In this document: one piece after another, positions 17,251 through 25,832 of the stretch
How positions within the stretch are numbered: position 1 is the first letter of the stretch
Layout: the number at the start of each line of letters is the position of its first letter
Assembly (NCBI GenBank): GCA_030433075.1
Contig: JAUILI010000002.1
Coordinates: forward strand, 1 to 64,000
Direction of reading: 5' to 3'
Length of the DNA: 64,000 nt
Source: Gammaproteobacteria bacterium
GTDB taxonomy: Bacteria > Pseudomonadota > Gammaproteobacteria > Pseudomonadales > Azotimanducaceae
Notes under the pieces: model-generated
What the model saw: only the letters and a program-made list of their open reading frames with translations
The model's database searches: none
What the model was told of the DNA's origin: nothing
Position numbers and translations under genes: made by a program

Positions 17251-17664
17251 CTAGAGATCCGGGCGGAGCACGGAGAGCTGCGCTCGAAGCCCGTCAGGAT
17301 CGAGCATGAGCGTGCCGAGGTGATCAAGAAAATCTCGCACGTGCTTCGGTACCCGCCCCCGAGCCAGGGCCCGTTCCCCGCTTTCCGTGCGCAGAAATCG
17401 GAAGCTGTCGAGGATGGGATCGGGATCCGTGAGGTATTCCTGTGCCTGCTCATTGAGATAGCTGTAAAAGGCTTCAAGTTCGTCCTCTGCGAGGCCGAAG
17501 GCCCCGGGGCGTGCAACCGCATTGGCCCAGAGGGTAGTGAGGTAGATGCGGTAGCGCTCCGTATCGATGAAGGTCTCAGCGACGGTGCTGTGGGTCTTCA
17601 TCTCCTCGAGCACCGGGGCATAGAGTTCCCCGAAGCGCTGGCGCTGCGTGTGGTCTTGGGTCAT
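17251..17664 (-). CDS. Uncharacterised 137-residue protein
   Basis: Start ATG 17664, chosen for the AAGGGAGAG 6 nt upstream. Soluble, helical and acidic, with no signal peptide or membrane segment. The sequence opens MTQDHTQRQRFGELYAPVLE and contains VAETFIDTERYRIYL and LEAFYSYLNEQAQEYL. I do not recognise the family. It is convergent with mlaA (5 nt apart) and divergent from the acyl-CoA dehydrogenase pair. Confidence 0.65.
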   Translation of the reverse strand: MTQDHTQRQRFGELYAPVLEEMKTHSTVAETFIDTERYRIYLTTLWANAVARPGAFGLAEDELEAFYSYLNEQAQEYLTDPDPILDSFRFLRTESGERALARGRVPKHVRDFLDHLGTLMLDPDGLRAQLSVLRPDL

Positions 17665-17847
17665 AGGGCTCTCCCTTAGTCCTCGCGGAGCATACGGGTC
17701 CGCCCTCTTCGGTAAAAGGTGTCTCGGAAAAGGGACTGGCCCGAGCGTTTGCATTGGCGCGGGGCCGTCGCTATCGTCCTGCGCACGTTTCAACGGGCAA
17801 AAAACTTGAGGGGGCGCCTCGTTTTTGGGGCGCTCTGGGAGATTGCC

Positions 17848-18987
17848 ATGGCAACCGCGTTGACCTTTGATCCCGTCACCCTTCCGCCGGCGGCGGAGGC
17901 CCTCCGCAGCGAGGTTCGGCAGTTTGTGGCCGAAACCCTCGGCAATGAGCACCGCCGGAACTCGGACTTTGGCGCGAGCCACGATCCAGAGTTCAGCCGC
18001 GCCCTGGGGCAGCGGGGGTGGATTGGCATGACCTGGCCCACGAAGTACGGCGGGGGCGGGCGCAGCTTCTTCGAGCGCTATGTAATGACGGAAGAACTCC
18101 TGGCCGCCGGGGCCCCCGTGGGGGCCCACTGGATTGCCGATCGGCAAAGCGGGCCCCTGCTGCTGCGGTACGGTACGGAAGCGCAGCGCGAATTCTTTCT
18201 ACCGAAGATTATTGCCGGGGAATGCTTTTTCTCCATCGGCATGAGCGAGCCCGATTCGGGTTCGGATTTAGCCTCCGTGCGCACCACCGCCACCCCCGTA
18301 GAGGGCGGCTGGCTGGTCAATGGGACCAAGCTCTGGAGCAGCGGCGCCCATCGCAATCACTACATGATTACGCTTGTGCGCACGCCCACGGAATCGGAGA
18401 GCCGCCACGCGGGCCTCTCCCAGCTCATCGTGGATCTGCGTAACTCCTCGGGTCTGACCGTTCGCCCCATCACCAACCTGGCGGGGGATGCGGAATTTAA
18501 CGAGGTGGTTTTCGAGGACTGCTTTGTTCCCGCCGACCGCCTGGTGGGGGAGCCGGGGAATGGCTGGGAACAGGTCACCAGCGAGCTCGGCTACGAGCGC
18601 AGCGGCCCCGAGCGTTTCCTTTCCGCCTTCCGGGTTTTTGTGGAGCTGCTCCGGGAAGTGGGGCCGAAGCCCACGGACCATCAGGCCGCGGTGCTTGGTC
18701 GCATGGCGGCGCACATGATGACGCTGAGAAACATGTCCATCTCCGTGGCGGGCATGCTGGAAAGCAATCGCAATCCCGTGGTGGAAGCGGCCCTCGTGAA
18801 GGAGCTCGGGAATAATTTCGAACGGGAAGTGCCGGAAATCGCGCGCCTCGTGGCTCCCGGCGGGGGCTCGGCGCTCTTTAGGCAAACGCTTGAGGACACC
18901 ATCTTGCACGCCCCGTCCTTCACCATTCGCGGCGGCACGCGGGAGATTCTCCGAGGCATGATTGCGCGAGGCTTGGGACTACGATGA
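17848..18987 (+). CDS. Acyl-CoA dehydrogenase (first subunit of a likely pair)
   Basis: 379 residues from the ATG at 17848, preceded by GGGAG. Acyl-CoA dehydrogenase fold: WIGMTWPTKYGGGGRSFFERYVM near residue 55, FAD/substrate region CFFSIGMSEPDSGSDLASVRT near 125-148, and the C-terminal FTIRGGTREILRGMIARGLGL. The next dehydrogenase overlaps by ATGA, and the two together resemble the unequal subunits of alpha2beta2 acyl-CoA dehydrogenases known from steroid side-chain degradation (FadE28/FadE29 type). The pairing is an inference from adjacency and sequence style. Confidence 0.85.
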   Translation: MATALTFDPVTLPPAAEALRSEVRQFVAETLGNEHRRNSDFGASHDPEFSRALGQRGWIGMTWPTKYGGGGRSFFERYVMTEELLAAGAPVGAHWIADRQSGPLLLRYGTEAQREFFLPKIIAGECFFSIGMSEPDSGSDLASVRTTATPVEGGWLVNGTKLWSSGAHRNHYMITLVRTPTESESRHAGLSQLIVDLRNSSGLTVRPITNLAGDAEFNEVVFEDCFVPADRLVGEPGNGWEQVTSELGYERSGPERFLSAFRVFVELLREVGPKPTDHQAAVLGRMAAHMMTLRNMSISVAGMLESNRNPVVEAALVKELGNNFEREVPEIARLVAPGGGSALFRQTLEDTILHAPSFTIRGGTREILRGMIARGLGLR

Positions 18988-20009
18988 ACGAAACAACGCA
19001 GTTGATGCTGGAATCGGCGGAGCGCCTCCTGCGGGATGCCTGCCCCAAGGCCGTGGTGGATCAGGTGGAAGCGGGGGAGCGCCCGGATGCGCTTTGGGCC
19101 GAATTGGAAGCCCTAGGGCTCCTCAACGCTTGCGTGCCGGAAGGGCAGGGGGGCGTGGGGCTCCCGCTAGCGGAAGGGCTCACCCTTCTGCGCCTCGCGG
19201 GACGCTATGCGGTGCCCGTGCCCTTTGCGGAAACCCTGCTGGGGCGCGCGCTCGCCTCGGAGGCGGGGATGCCCGAGGCCCTCGAAGGGATGATGACCAT
19301 CGCCGCGCCCGCGGTGCAGGGCGAGGGCTATGCCCCTGTGCCCTTTGCCCCCTGGGCCCGCTGGGTGCTGGTGGCCCAGGCGGGGCCGGACGGCGCCGTG
19401 AGCTTTCAGTGTCTGCCCCAGGAACAGCTGACCTTTAGCGAGCCGCGCAAGGGCCTTGCGGGGGAGCCGGAGGCCCTCATGCTCGGCGGCGCCGGTCAGG
19501 GGCCGGCCTTCTCTTCGCCTTTGGCACCGAGCTTGGCCAAGCTTCAGGGGCTGCTGGCCCTGAGCCGCGCGGTCATGATGGCCGGGGCCCTGGAAAGTGC
19601 CCTCGATTTAAGCGTGGCCTACGCCCTTGAGCGGAAGCAGTTTGGCCGGGAAATCGCCAAGTTCCAGGCGGTGCAACAGCAATTAGCGGTGCTTACGGGG
19701 GAGGTGGCAGCCGCCCTCCGGGCTGCCGATGCGGGGCTTGAGGCCCTTGGATCCCCCCGGGAAGCCACGGCCTGGGCCGTGGCCAAGGCCCGAGCCGGGG
19801 AAGCCGCCGGCAAGGGCGCGGAGATTGCACACCAGGTGCATGGCGCTATGGGCTTTACCCATGAGCATCAGCTGCACCATCGCACTCGGCGCCTTTGGTG
19901 CTGGCGCGATCAGCATGGTCATGAGGCCTACTGGCAGGCCGCGCTCGGTCGCGCTCTTTGTGCCGCCGGCGCCGATGCCCTCTGGCCGGAGCTTACCGGC
20001 TCCGCCTAG
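18984..20009 (+). CDS. Acyl-CoA dehydrogenase (second subunit of a likely pair)
   Basis: 341 residues, start ATG 18984 overlapping the previous stop. Shorter and more divergent than its partner: ESAERLLRDACPKAVVDQVEAG at the N-terminus, YALERKQFGREIAKFQAVQQQLA near residue 215 and the C-terminal HQVHGAMGFTHEHQLHHRTRRLW, which is typical of acyl-CoA dehydrogenases. The middle domain is poorly conserved, as expected for the non-catalytic-like subunit of a heteromeric enzyme. Photolyase follows after 38 nt. Confidence 0.82.
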   Translation: MNETTQLMLESAERLLRDACPKAVVDQVEAGERPDALWAELEALGLLNACVPEGQGGVGLPLAEGLTLLRLAGRYAVPVPFAETLLGRALASEAGMPEALEGMMTIAAPAVQGEGYAPVPFAPWARWVLVAQAGPDGAVSFQCLPQEQLTFSEPRKGLAGEPEALMLGGAGQGPAFSSPLAPSLAKLQGLLALSRAVMMAGALESALDLSVAYALERKQFGREIAKFQAVQQQLAVLTGEVAAALRAADAGLEALGSPREATAWAVAKARAGEAAGKGAEIAHQVHGAMGFTHEHQLHHRTRRLWCWRDQHGHEAYWQAALGRALCAAGADALWPELTGSA

Positions 20010-20047
20010 CCGCTGGCTTCGTTCAGCGCTACCGCTTAGGAGATCCC

Positions 20048-21472
20048 ATGCCTGCTCCCCAGCTGGTTTGGTTCCGCAATGACCTTCGGGTCGCAGATCA
20101 TCGGGCCCTGGCCGCCGCGGCGGCCGCGGGGCCCGTGCACGCGGTTTTCCTCAAAGCTGAGGCGCAGTGGGCGGCCCACGGCGTGGGGGCCAATCGCCTT
20201 GCCTTTCTCGAGCGCAATCTTCGGGCCCTCGCCGCGGCCCTCGGCGTCCTGGGCATTCCCTTCACCGTGCTTGAGGCGCCGCGCTTTCGCGATGCCCCGG
20301 GGACGCTCCTGCCCTGGGCCCAGGCCCAGGGGGCGACGGCGCTCCACTTCAACGATGAGTACCCCTTAAACGAGCGGCGGCGGGATGACGCCGTGGCCCG
20401 GGCCTTTGCCCAAGCAGGGGTGGCTGTCCATCGCTATACCGATAGCGTTATCGCGGCCCCGGGCACCCTAAAAACGGGGCAGGGCGGTCCCTACACGGTG
20501 TTCACCCCCTTTAAGCGGCGTTGGCTCGCGACGCTCGATCTGTCCTCGGCGGCGCCCTTGGCCCCACCCGATCCCCAGGGACCGGTTCGTCCCCTAGGGC
20601 CCGCCCTAGAGGAGGCTATGACCCTTGCCGGCGCCGCGGCTTCTGCCGTGCCCGCCAAGCTGTGGCCCGGGGGGGAGGGGGAAGCGCACCGGCGCCTGAC
20701 CGAGTTCCTCGCCGAGGCGGCCCTGCGCTACGACAGCCAACGCGATTTCCCCGCGGTCACCGGGACCAGCACCCTCTCGCCCTATCTGTCCCTGGGCGTA
20801 CTGTCTCCTCGGCAGGTGCTGAGCGCGCTCCTCGCGGCCTTCCCCGATGCCCTGGAGGGGTCGGGCGGTCCTAGCATTTGGCTCTCCGAGCTGATCTGGC
20901 GCGAGTTCTATCGCCACGTGGTCGCAGCCTTTGATCACGTCTCGAAGGGCGAGGCCTTCCGCCCTGCCTTTGCGGACCTTCCCTGGCGCCAGGATCCCGA
21001 GGGCCTCGCGGCCTGGAAAGCGGGTCGCACGGGCCTTCCCTTGGTTGATGCGGGTATGCGGGAGCTGGCGGCCACGGGGTGGATGCACAACCGGGTGCGC
21101 ATGGCGGTGGCCATGTTCCTCACGAAGAATCTGCTGATCGATTGGCACCTCGGGGAAGCCCATTTCATGGATCAGCTGGTGGACGGGGACTTCGCGGCCA
21201 ACAACGGCGGCTGGCAGTGGAGCGCCGCCACGGGCACGGACGCCGCCCCCTATTTTCGGGTGTTCAACCCCGTGACCCAAAGCCAGCGCTTTGATCCCGA
21301 GGGCCATTACCTCCGGCGCTGGGTGCCCGAGCTCGCGGGCCTCGATGCCCGTTCCATTCACGAACCCTGGCGCTACGCCGGAGGTCCGAAGGCCTATCCC
21401 AAGCCCTTGGTGGATCTCAAAGCCAGCCGGGAGCGGGCCATCGCCCACTTCAAGGCCCACGCCGCCGGCTAG
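20048..21472 (+). CDS. phrB: Deoxyribodipyrimidine photolyase
   Basis: 474 residues from the ATG at 20048, with TAGGAG upstream. N-terminal photolyase domain MPAPQLVWFRNDLRVADHRAL; C-terminal FAD domain with TSTLSPYLSLGVLSPRQVL, WRQDPEGLAAWKAGRTGLPLVDAGMRELAATGWMHN in overlapping pieces, and GGWQWSAATGTDAAPYFRVFNP. These are CPD class I photolyase features; it repairs UV-induced cyclobutane dimers with visible light. Fitting for a sunlit phototroph. No evidence that it belongs to the neighbouring acyl-CoA operon beyond proximity. Confidence 0.93.
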   Translation: MPAPQLVWFRNDLRVADHRALAAAAAAGPVHAVFLKAEAQWAAHGVGANRLAFLERNLRALAAALGVLGIPFTVLEAPRFRDAPGTLLPWAQAQGATALHFNDEYPLNERRRDDAVARAFAQAGVAVHRYTDSVIAAPGTLKTGQGGPYTVFTPFKRRWLATLDLSSAAPLAPPDPQGPVRPLGPALEEAMTLAGAAASAVPAKLWPGGEGEAHRRLTEFLAEAALRYDSQRDFPAVTGTSTLSPYLSLGVLSPRQVLSALLAAFPDALEGSGGPSIWLSELIWREFYRHVVAAFDHVSKGEAFRPAFADLPWRQDPEGLAAWKAGRTGLPLVDAGMRELAATGWMHNRVRMAVAMFLTKNLLIDWHLGEAHFMDQLVDGDFAANNGGWQWSAATGTDAAPYFRVFNPVTQSQRFDPEGHYLRRWVPELAGLDARSIHEPWRYAGGPKAYPKPLVDLKASRERAIAHFKAHAAG

Positions 21473-21491
21473 CCATCCCCTGCCAGGGCTC

Positions 21492-21497
21492 TATAAT
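21492..21497 (+). promoter_or_regulatory. Candidate -10 element upstream of tesB
   Basis: TATAAT, exact sigma-70 -10 consensus, 35 nt before the tesB start. No good -35 hexamer is seen 16-18 nt upstream. Confidence 0.35.
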
Positions 21498-21531
21498 CCG
21501 CGCCCGGACAGTTGGGACGGTTGGAGGCCCT

Positions 21532-22389
21532 ATGCACGCTGCGGTGGAAGAGCTACTGACGCTCCTCGAGCTTGAGCCCGTGGAACGCTATCTGTTTCGC
21601 GCGCAAAACGAGCGGGCGGCGGGGCCCCGGATTTTTGGCGGGCAGGTGCTGGCCCAGGCGCTCCGCGCCGCCGCCCTCACCGTGGAGGGGCTTGAGCCCC
21701 ATTCCCTCCACGCTTACTTTCTGCGCCCCGGGGATTCCAAGCATCCCCTGCTCCTCGAAGTGGAACCGATTCGCGACGGCAAGAGCTTTTGCACGCGCCG
21801 GGTGCGGGTGATTCAGCGGGGAGAGGCGATTTTCAGCATGTCCGCTTCCTTCCAGATTCAGGAGGCGGGGCTAGAGCACCATGCCGACATGCCCCCCTGG
21901 CCCAAGCCTGAGGCCCTGGAGGATGACGTGCAGGTGGCTCGTCGCCTCGAGGGGAAGGATCCGAACGTCATGCCCTGGGCCGTGCGGGAGCGGGCCTTTG
22001 AATCTCGTTCCGTCTATGGCTTTGGGGCACCGCCCCCGGAGGCGCCGGTGAAGCCGGCCTGGTATCGGCTGCGGAGCGCGCTTGATCATCCGCCGATCAT
22101 CCATGCCTGCCTTCTGGCCTACGTGTCCGATATGGGGCTCATGTCCACCTCCCTCGTGCCCCACATGGCGACCACGCCCCGGGCCCATATCATTGGCGCC
22201 AGCCTCGATCACGCCATGTGGTTTCACCGGCCCTTCCGGGTGGACGATTGGCTGCTCCACGACCGGGACAGCCCCGCTGCGCGCGGTGGCCGCGGATTCA
22301 ATCGCGGCAGCTTCTTTGATCAAAACGGACAGCTGGTGGCCTCCACGGCGCAGGAAAGTCTCATTCGCGTGCGTCGGGACCAGGAGTAG
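21532..22389 (+). CDS. tesB: Acyl-CoA thioesterase II
   Basis: 285 residues, the usual TesB length, made of two hot-dog domains. The first contains RIFGGQVLAQALRAAALTVE and HSLHAYFLRPGD. The second contains LAYVSDMGLMSTSLVPH and ASLDHAMWFHRPFRVDDWLLHDRDSP in adjoining pieces, including the catalytic-type Asp of the SLDHAMWFH segment. It hydrolyses medium and long acyl-CoA to free acid and CoA. GGTTGGAGG precedes the start. Confidence 0.92.
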   Translation: MHAAVEELLTLLELEPVERYLFRAQNERAAGPRIFGGQVLAQALRAAALTVEGLEPHSLHAYFLRPGDSKHPLLLEVEPIRDGKSFCTRRVRVIQRGEAIFSMSASFQIQEAGLEHHADMPPWPKPEALEDDVQVARRLEGKDPNVMPWAVRERAFESRSVYGFGAPPPEAPVKPAWYRLRSALDHPPIIHACLLAYVSDMGLMSTSLVPHMATTPRAHIIGASLDHAMWFHRPFRVDDWLLHDRDSPAARGGRGFNRGSFFDQNGQLVASTAQESLIRVRRDQE

Positions 22390-22392
22390 GGT

Positions 22393-23019
22393 GTGAACGA
22401 CGCGCCCGGCGAGGCCGGCCTGTGGGAACATCGCTACCAAAGCGGGGAAGACCTCTTTGGGGCGAAGCCGAACGCCTTTTTTCTGGAAGCGCTTCAGGCC
22501 CGGCCCCCGGGGCGGCTCCTCTTGCCCGGGGAGGGGGAGGGGCGCAATGCGCTCGCGGCCCTGCGCCTGGGCTGGGAGGTCTGCGCCTTTGATCTATCCC
22601 CTACGGCGCGGGATCGGGCATGCGCCCGAGCCGAGGCCCTGGGGAAGCGCCTCACCTACGAACTCGGGGCCCTGCCTGAGCTTCCCGAGGCGGCGCCCTT
22701 TGCCGCGCCCTTTGATCTCATCGCGGTGATCTTTGTTCACCTTCCCGCCGCCGTGCGGCGGACAGCTCATCAGGTGCTGGCCACCCGTCTCGCCCCCGGC
22801 GGTACGCTCTTAATCCAAAGCTTTGCGCCGAAGCAGGCGGCCAACCCGTCCATGGGGCCGAACAGCACGGCGCGCCTGGCTTCCCCCGGAACCCTCGCCC
22901 GGGATTGCCGAGGCCTTGAGGTGCTGCGGGCTGAGGAGCGGGACGTGGTTCTCGATGAGGGCCCCCTGCACACCGGGCCGGCTTCCGTGGTGGAATTTCT
23001 GGCTCAGCGCCCCCGCTAG
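22393..23019 (+). CDS. Class I SAM-dependent methyltransferase (TehB/thiopurine-type)
   Basis: 208 residues from the GTG at 22393, 3 nt after tesB. The N-terminus WEHRYQSGEDLFGAKPNAF and GRLLLPGEGEGRNALAALRLGWEVCAFDLS match small SAM methyltransferases of the TehB group; motif I is LLPGEGEGRN near residues 39-48. The DLIAVIFVHLP motif near 112 is motif IV. Substrate is unknown; relatives methylate chalcogens, thiols or small metabolites. Stop codon overlaps that of the convergent lipoprotein gene. Confidence 0.75.
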   Translation: MNDAPGEAGLWEHRYQSGEDLFGAKPNAFFLEALQARPPGRLLLPGEGEGRNALAALRLGWEVCAFDLSPTARDRACARAEALGKRLTYELGALPELPEAAPFAAPFDLIAVIFVHLPAAVRRTAHQVLATRLAPGGTLLIQSFAPKQAANPSMGPNSTARLASPGTLARDCRGLEVLRAEERDVVLDEGPLHTGPASVVEFLAQRPR

Positions 23020-24086
23020 AAATCCTCGGCCCAGGCCAGCTGGCTGTTCGCCAGGGCCAGCTGGAGATCCAGCTGCTGGGCTGGATCCTCCGGAAAGGGC
23101 AGGTGCGTCGGCGGCGCCGGGAGGCGGTTTAGGGTCGCATCTAGGGCGTAGCTCTCCCCCTCGAAAAACACCACGTTCCAGGCGTGAAGGCCAAAGCCCG
23201 TGCCCTCCGCATTGAGCGCAAGGCCCAGCCGCGTGCTGTTCTCAAAGCCCGCCTCATCGAGGGCGAGCTGGAGTAGAGCAGCGAATTCATAGCAGTCCCC
23301 GGCGGCGTTCGGAGGTAACCGCTCAAGGCTGGGGAGGTAGGCTCCAGGCACGTAGCGCAGCTGGGAACGGACCCGTTCCATGGCCCGGGTGAGGCGGGGC
23401 CGCAGCGCTGTGGGGACCGCAGGCGCCCCTTGGGGCAGGAGGAGCACCGCATTCCCCGGCTGCGGCGCCTGGGGCAGGGCCGGCGAGGGAGGCCAAAGCC
23501 GAGCCGCGGGGCCGGAAAGGCGCAGGGCCGGGGGCGCCGCCTCGGAGAGAGCAGGGCCTGGGGCCAGGGGAAGGGTCAGCGGCGCGAGGGTCGGGGGCGC
23601 CATGGGAAGCGCCGGCGCCTGCGCGACCCGCTCCAGTAAAAAGCTTTCCCCCCGGCGCAGCGATAAAAGCCCGCCCTGGGCATCCAGCACGGCCCCTTCC
23701 GCCGCTGCGGCCCCGGCCAGCCAGGCCTCGAGGGTTTCTGGGGTGCGCAGGGGCTGGCGGAAGAGGGCGCCCTGGGGCAGCTGAACCCGCTGCTGTCCGA
23801 AGAGGAGCTCATGGGGCGGAGCGAGGCGGTAGCGGTAGTCGCGCTCGGTTCGCAGCCGACCGCCCCCGGGAGGATCGAGGACACTGACGATGGTAATGGT
23901 GAGACTGTCCCCCTGGGCCCTTCGCTGCACCGCGAGGCGTCCGGCTAAGGCGCCCCCAAGGTGCAGCGCGTAGTGGGTTTCGGCGCCCCGGGCGAGGAGC
24001 CGCTCCGGGGCCGAGGGCTCGGCGCAGCCCGCAAGCAGGAGGAGCCCAAGGCAAACGGCGACGGCTCGGCGGGGGACCATTCCCAT
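23016..24086 (-). CDS. Lipoprotein with C-terminal transglutaminase-like domain
   Basis: 356 residues with a lipoprotein signal (LAGC, Cys21). The N-terminal half is beta-rich (ETHYALHLGGALAGRLAVQRR), then a Pro/Ala-rich linker (about residues 165-215), then a transglutaminase-like fold with the triad Cys in AGDCYEFAALLQ (about 263), His in GLHAWNVVFFEG (about 300) and Asp in SYALDATLN (about 313). Such proteins act as papain-fold peptidases or amidases in the envelope. No substrate can be named. Confidence 0.72.
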   Translation of the reverse strand: MGMVPRRAVAVCLGLLLLAGCAEPSAPERLLARGAETHYALHLGGALAGRLAVQRRAQGDSLTITIVSVLDPPGGGRLRTERDYRYRLAPPHELLFGQQRVQLPQGALFRQPLRTPETLEAWLAGAAAAEGAVLDAQGGLLSLRRGESFLLERVAQAPALPMAPPTLAPLTLPLAPGPALSEAAPPALRLSGPAARLWPPSPALPQAPQPGNAVLLLPQGAPAVPTALRPRLTRAMERVRSQLRYVPGAYLPSLERLPPNAAGDCYEFAALLQLALDEAGFENSTRLGLALNAEGTGFGLHAWNVVFFEGESYALDATLNRLPAPPTHLPFPEDPAQQLDLQLALANSQLAWAEDF

Positions 24087-24158
24087 GGCTTGTCTTCTTC
24101 CAACCGGAGGGAAGGATTAGACTAGCGCGCTTTCCCTGGAAGACGAAGGCACCCCCCC

Positions 24159-25832
24159 ATGGACGAACGTTCCGAAAGCGCCGGTCCCGACCACTTCATT
24201 GCCCAGCGCATCCGGAAGGACCAGGCTCAGGGTAAGCACGGGGGCGCCGTGGTCACGCGCTTTCCCCCGGAGCCCAATGGCTACCTGCATCTGGGGCACG
24301 CCAAATCCATTTGCCTGAATTTCGGCATGGCGGAGGTATTTTCGGGGCGCTGTAACCTCCGCCTCGATGATACGAACCCCGCGAAGGAATCGACCCACTA
24401 CGCTGAGGCTATCGAGCGCGACGTCACCTGGCTCGGTTTTTCCTTCGGCGCCGGGCCGCTTCATGCCTCGGACTACTTCGAGCGCATCTATGCCTGCGCG
24501 GAAGCGCTGATTGAGAAGGGGCTAGCCTACGTCGACAGCCAGGATCAGGAGGCCATTCGCGCACAGCGCGGCACGCTGACGGAGCCGGGCACGGAAAGCC
24601 CCTTTCGAAACCGTAGCGTCGAGGAAAACCTGGCCCTCTTTCGCGCCATGCGCGCCGGAGACTTTGAGGACGGGGCCCACGTGCTCCGGGCGAAGATCGA
24701 CATGGGGTCCCCGAACCTGAACCTCCGGGATCCCGTCCTGTACCGGATCCGGCGCATGGCGCATCAGCGGACCGGGGATGCCTGGTGCATTTACCCCATG
24801 TACGACTACACGCACTGCCTCTCCGATGCTTTTGAGGGCATCACCCATTCCCTGTGCACCCTTGAGTTCGAGGATCACCGCCCCCTTTACGATTGGGTGC
24901 TTGATCAATTCTCCTGGGAGGTGCGTCCCGAGCAGATCGAATTCAGCCGCCTGGAGCTCGAATATACCGTGCTCTCCAAGCGCCATCTGAACGCGCTGGT
25001 GACGGAAGGGCACGTGGAGGGCTGGGATGATCCGCGCATGCCGACGCTGGCGGGGCTGCGGCGCCGCGGCGTGCCGCCGGCGGCGCTCAAGGATTTCTGC
25101 GAACGCATTGGGATTACGAAGAGCGACGGCACGGTGGAAATGGCCCTGCTCGAGCGCTGCATTCGAGATGCGCTAGAGAGCGCCCCCCGGGCCCTTGCGG
25201 TGCTGAGGCCCCTTCCCGTGGAGCTGCTGAACTATCCGGAGGACGGGGAAGAGTGGTTCGAGGCGCCCCTGCACCCGAAGGACCCGGAGGGCGCGTCCCG
25301 GCGCATTCCCTTTGGGCGCCACCTGCTGATTGAAAGCGATGACTTCGAGGAAATTCCTCCGAAGAAGTACAAGCGCCTGTCCCCGGGAGCGGAGGTGCGC
25401 CTGCGCCACGGCTACGTGATTCGCTGCGAGCGCTTCGATGCCGATGCGGCGGGGCGGCCCACTAAGCTCTACTGCACCGTGGATTTGGAAAGCCGAGCCG
25501 GCGGCGCCAACGCCGAGAAAAAGGTGAAGGGGGTCATCCATTGGGTCAGCGCCACCCACGCCCTCGACGCCGAAGTTCGTCTTTACGATCGCCTTTTCAC
25601 GGACCCCGATCCCTCTGGCATTAAAACGGAAGGCGGCTTCCGGGATGTGCTGAATCCCGAATCCCTTGAGCGCTGCGCCGCGAAGCTTGAGCCCGCCCTG
25701 GGGTCCCTGGCTCCGGGGGAGGTGGTGCAATTTGAGCGCCTTGGATACTTCTGCCCGGATCCAGACAGCACGGATACGGCGCGGCGCTTTAACCGCACCA
25801 TCACCCTGCGCGATACCTGGGGGGGCAAGTGA
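24159..25832 (+). CDS. glnS: Glutaminyl-tRNA synthetase
   Basis: 557 residues, close to the E. coli length of 554. Class I synthetase: HIGH-type motif in FPPEPNGYLHLGHAKSICLN (about residue 36), KMSKS-type motif VLSKRHLN (about 271), and the tRNA-acceptor region LRLDDTNPAKES. It charges tRNA-Gln with glutamine. The stop overlaps the CoA-transferase start (GTGA at 25829-25832), an unusual coupling of an essential gene to a catabolic-looking one. Confidence 0.97.
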   Translation: MDERSESAGPDHFIAQRIRKDQAQGKHGGAVVTRFPPEPNGYLHLGHAKSICLNFGMAEVFSGRCNLRLDDTNPAKESTHYAEAIERDVTWLGFSFGAGPLHASDYFERIYACAEALIEKGLAYVDSQDQEAIRAQRGTLTEPGTESPFRNRSVEENLALFRAMRAGDFEDGAHVLRAKIDMGSPNLNLRDPVLYRIRRMAHQRTGDAWCIYPMYDYTHCLSDAFEGITHSLCTLEFEDHRPLYDWVLDQFSWEVRPEQIEFSRLELEYTVLSKRHLNALVTEGHVEGWDDPRMPTLAGLRRRGVPPAALKDFCERIGITKSDGTVEMALLERCIRDALESAPRALAVLRPLPVELLNYPEDGEEWFEAPLHPKDPEGASRRIPFGRHLLIESDDFEEIPPKKYKRLSPGAEVRLRHGYVIRCERFDADAAGRPTKLYCTVDLESRAGGANAEKKVKGVIHWVSATHALDAEVRLYDRLFTDPDPSGIKTEGGFRDVLNPESLERCAAKLEPALGSLAPGEVVQFERLGYFCPDPDSTDTARRFNRTITLRDTWGGK

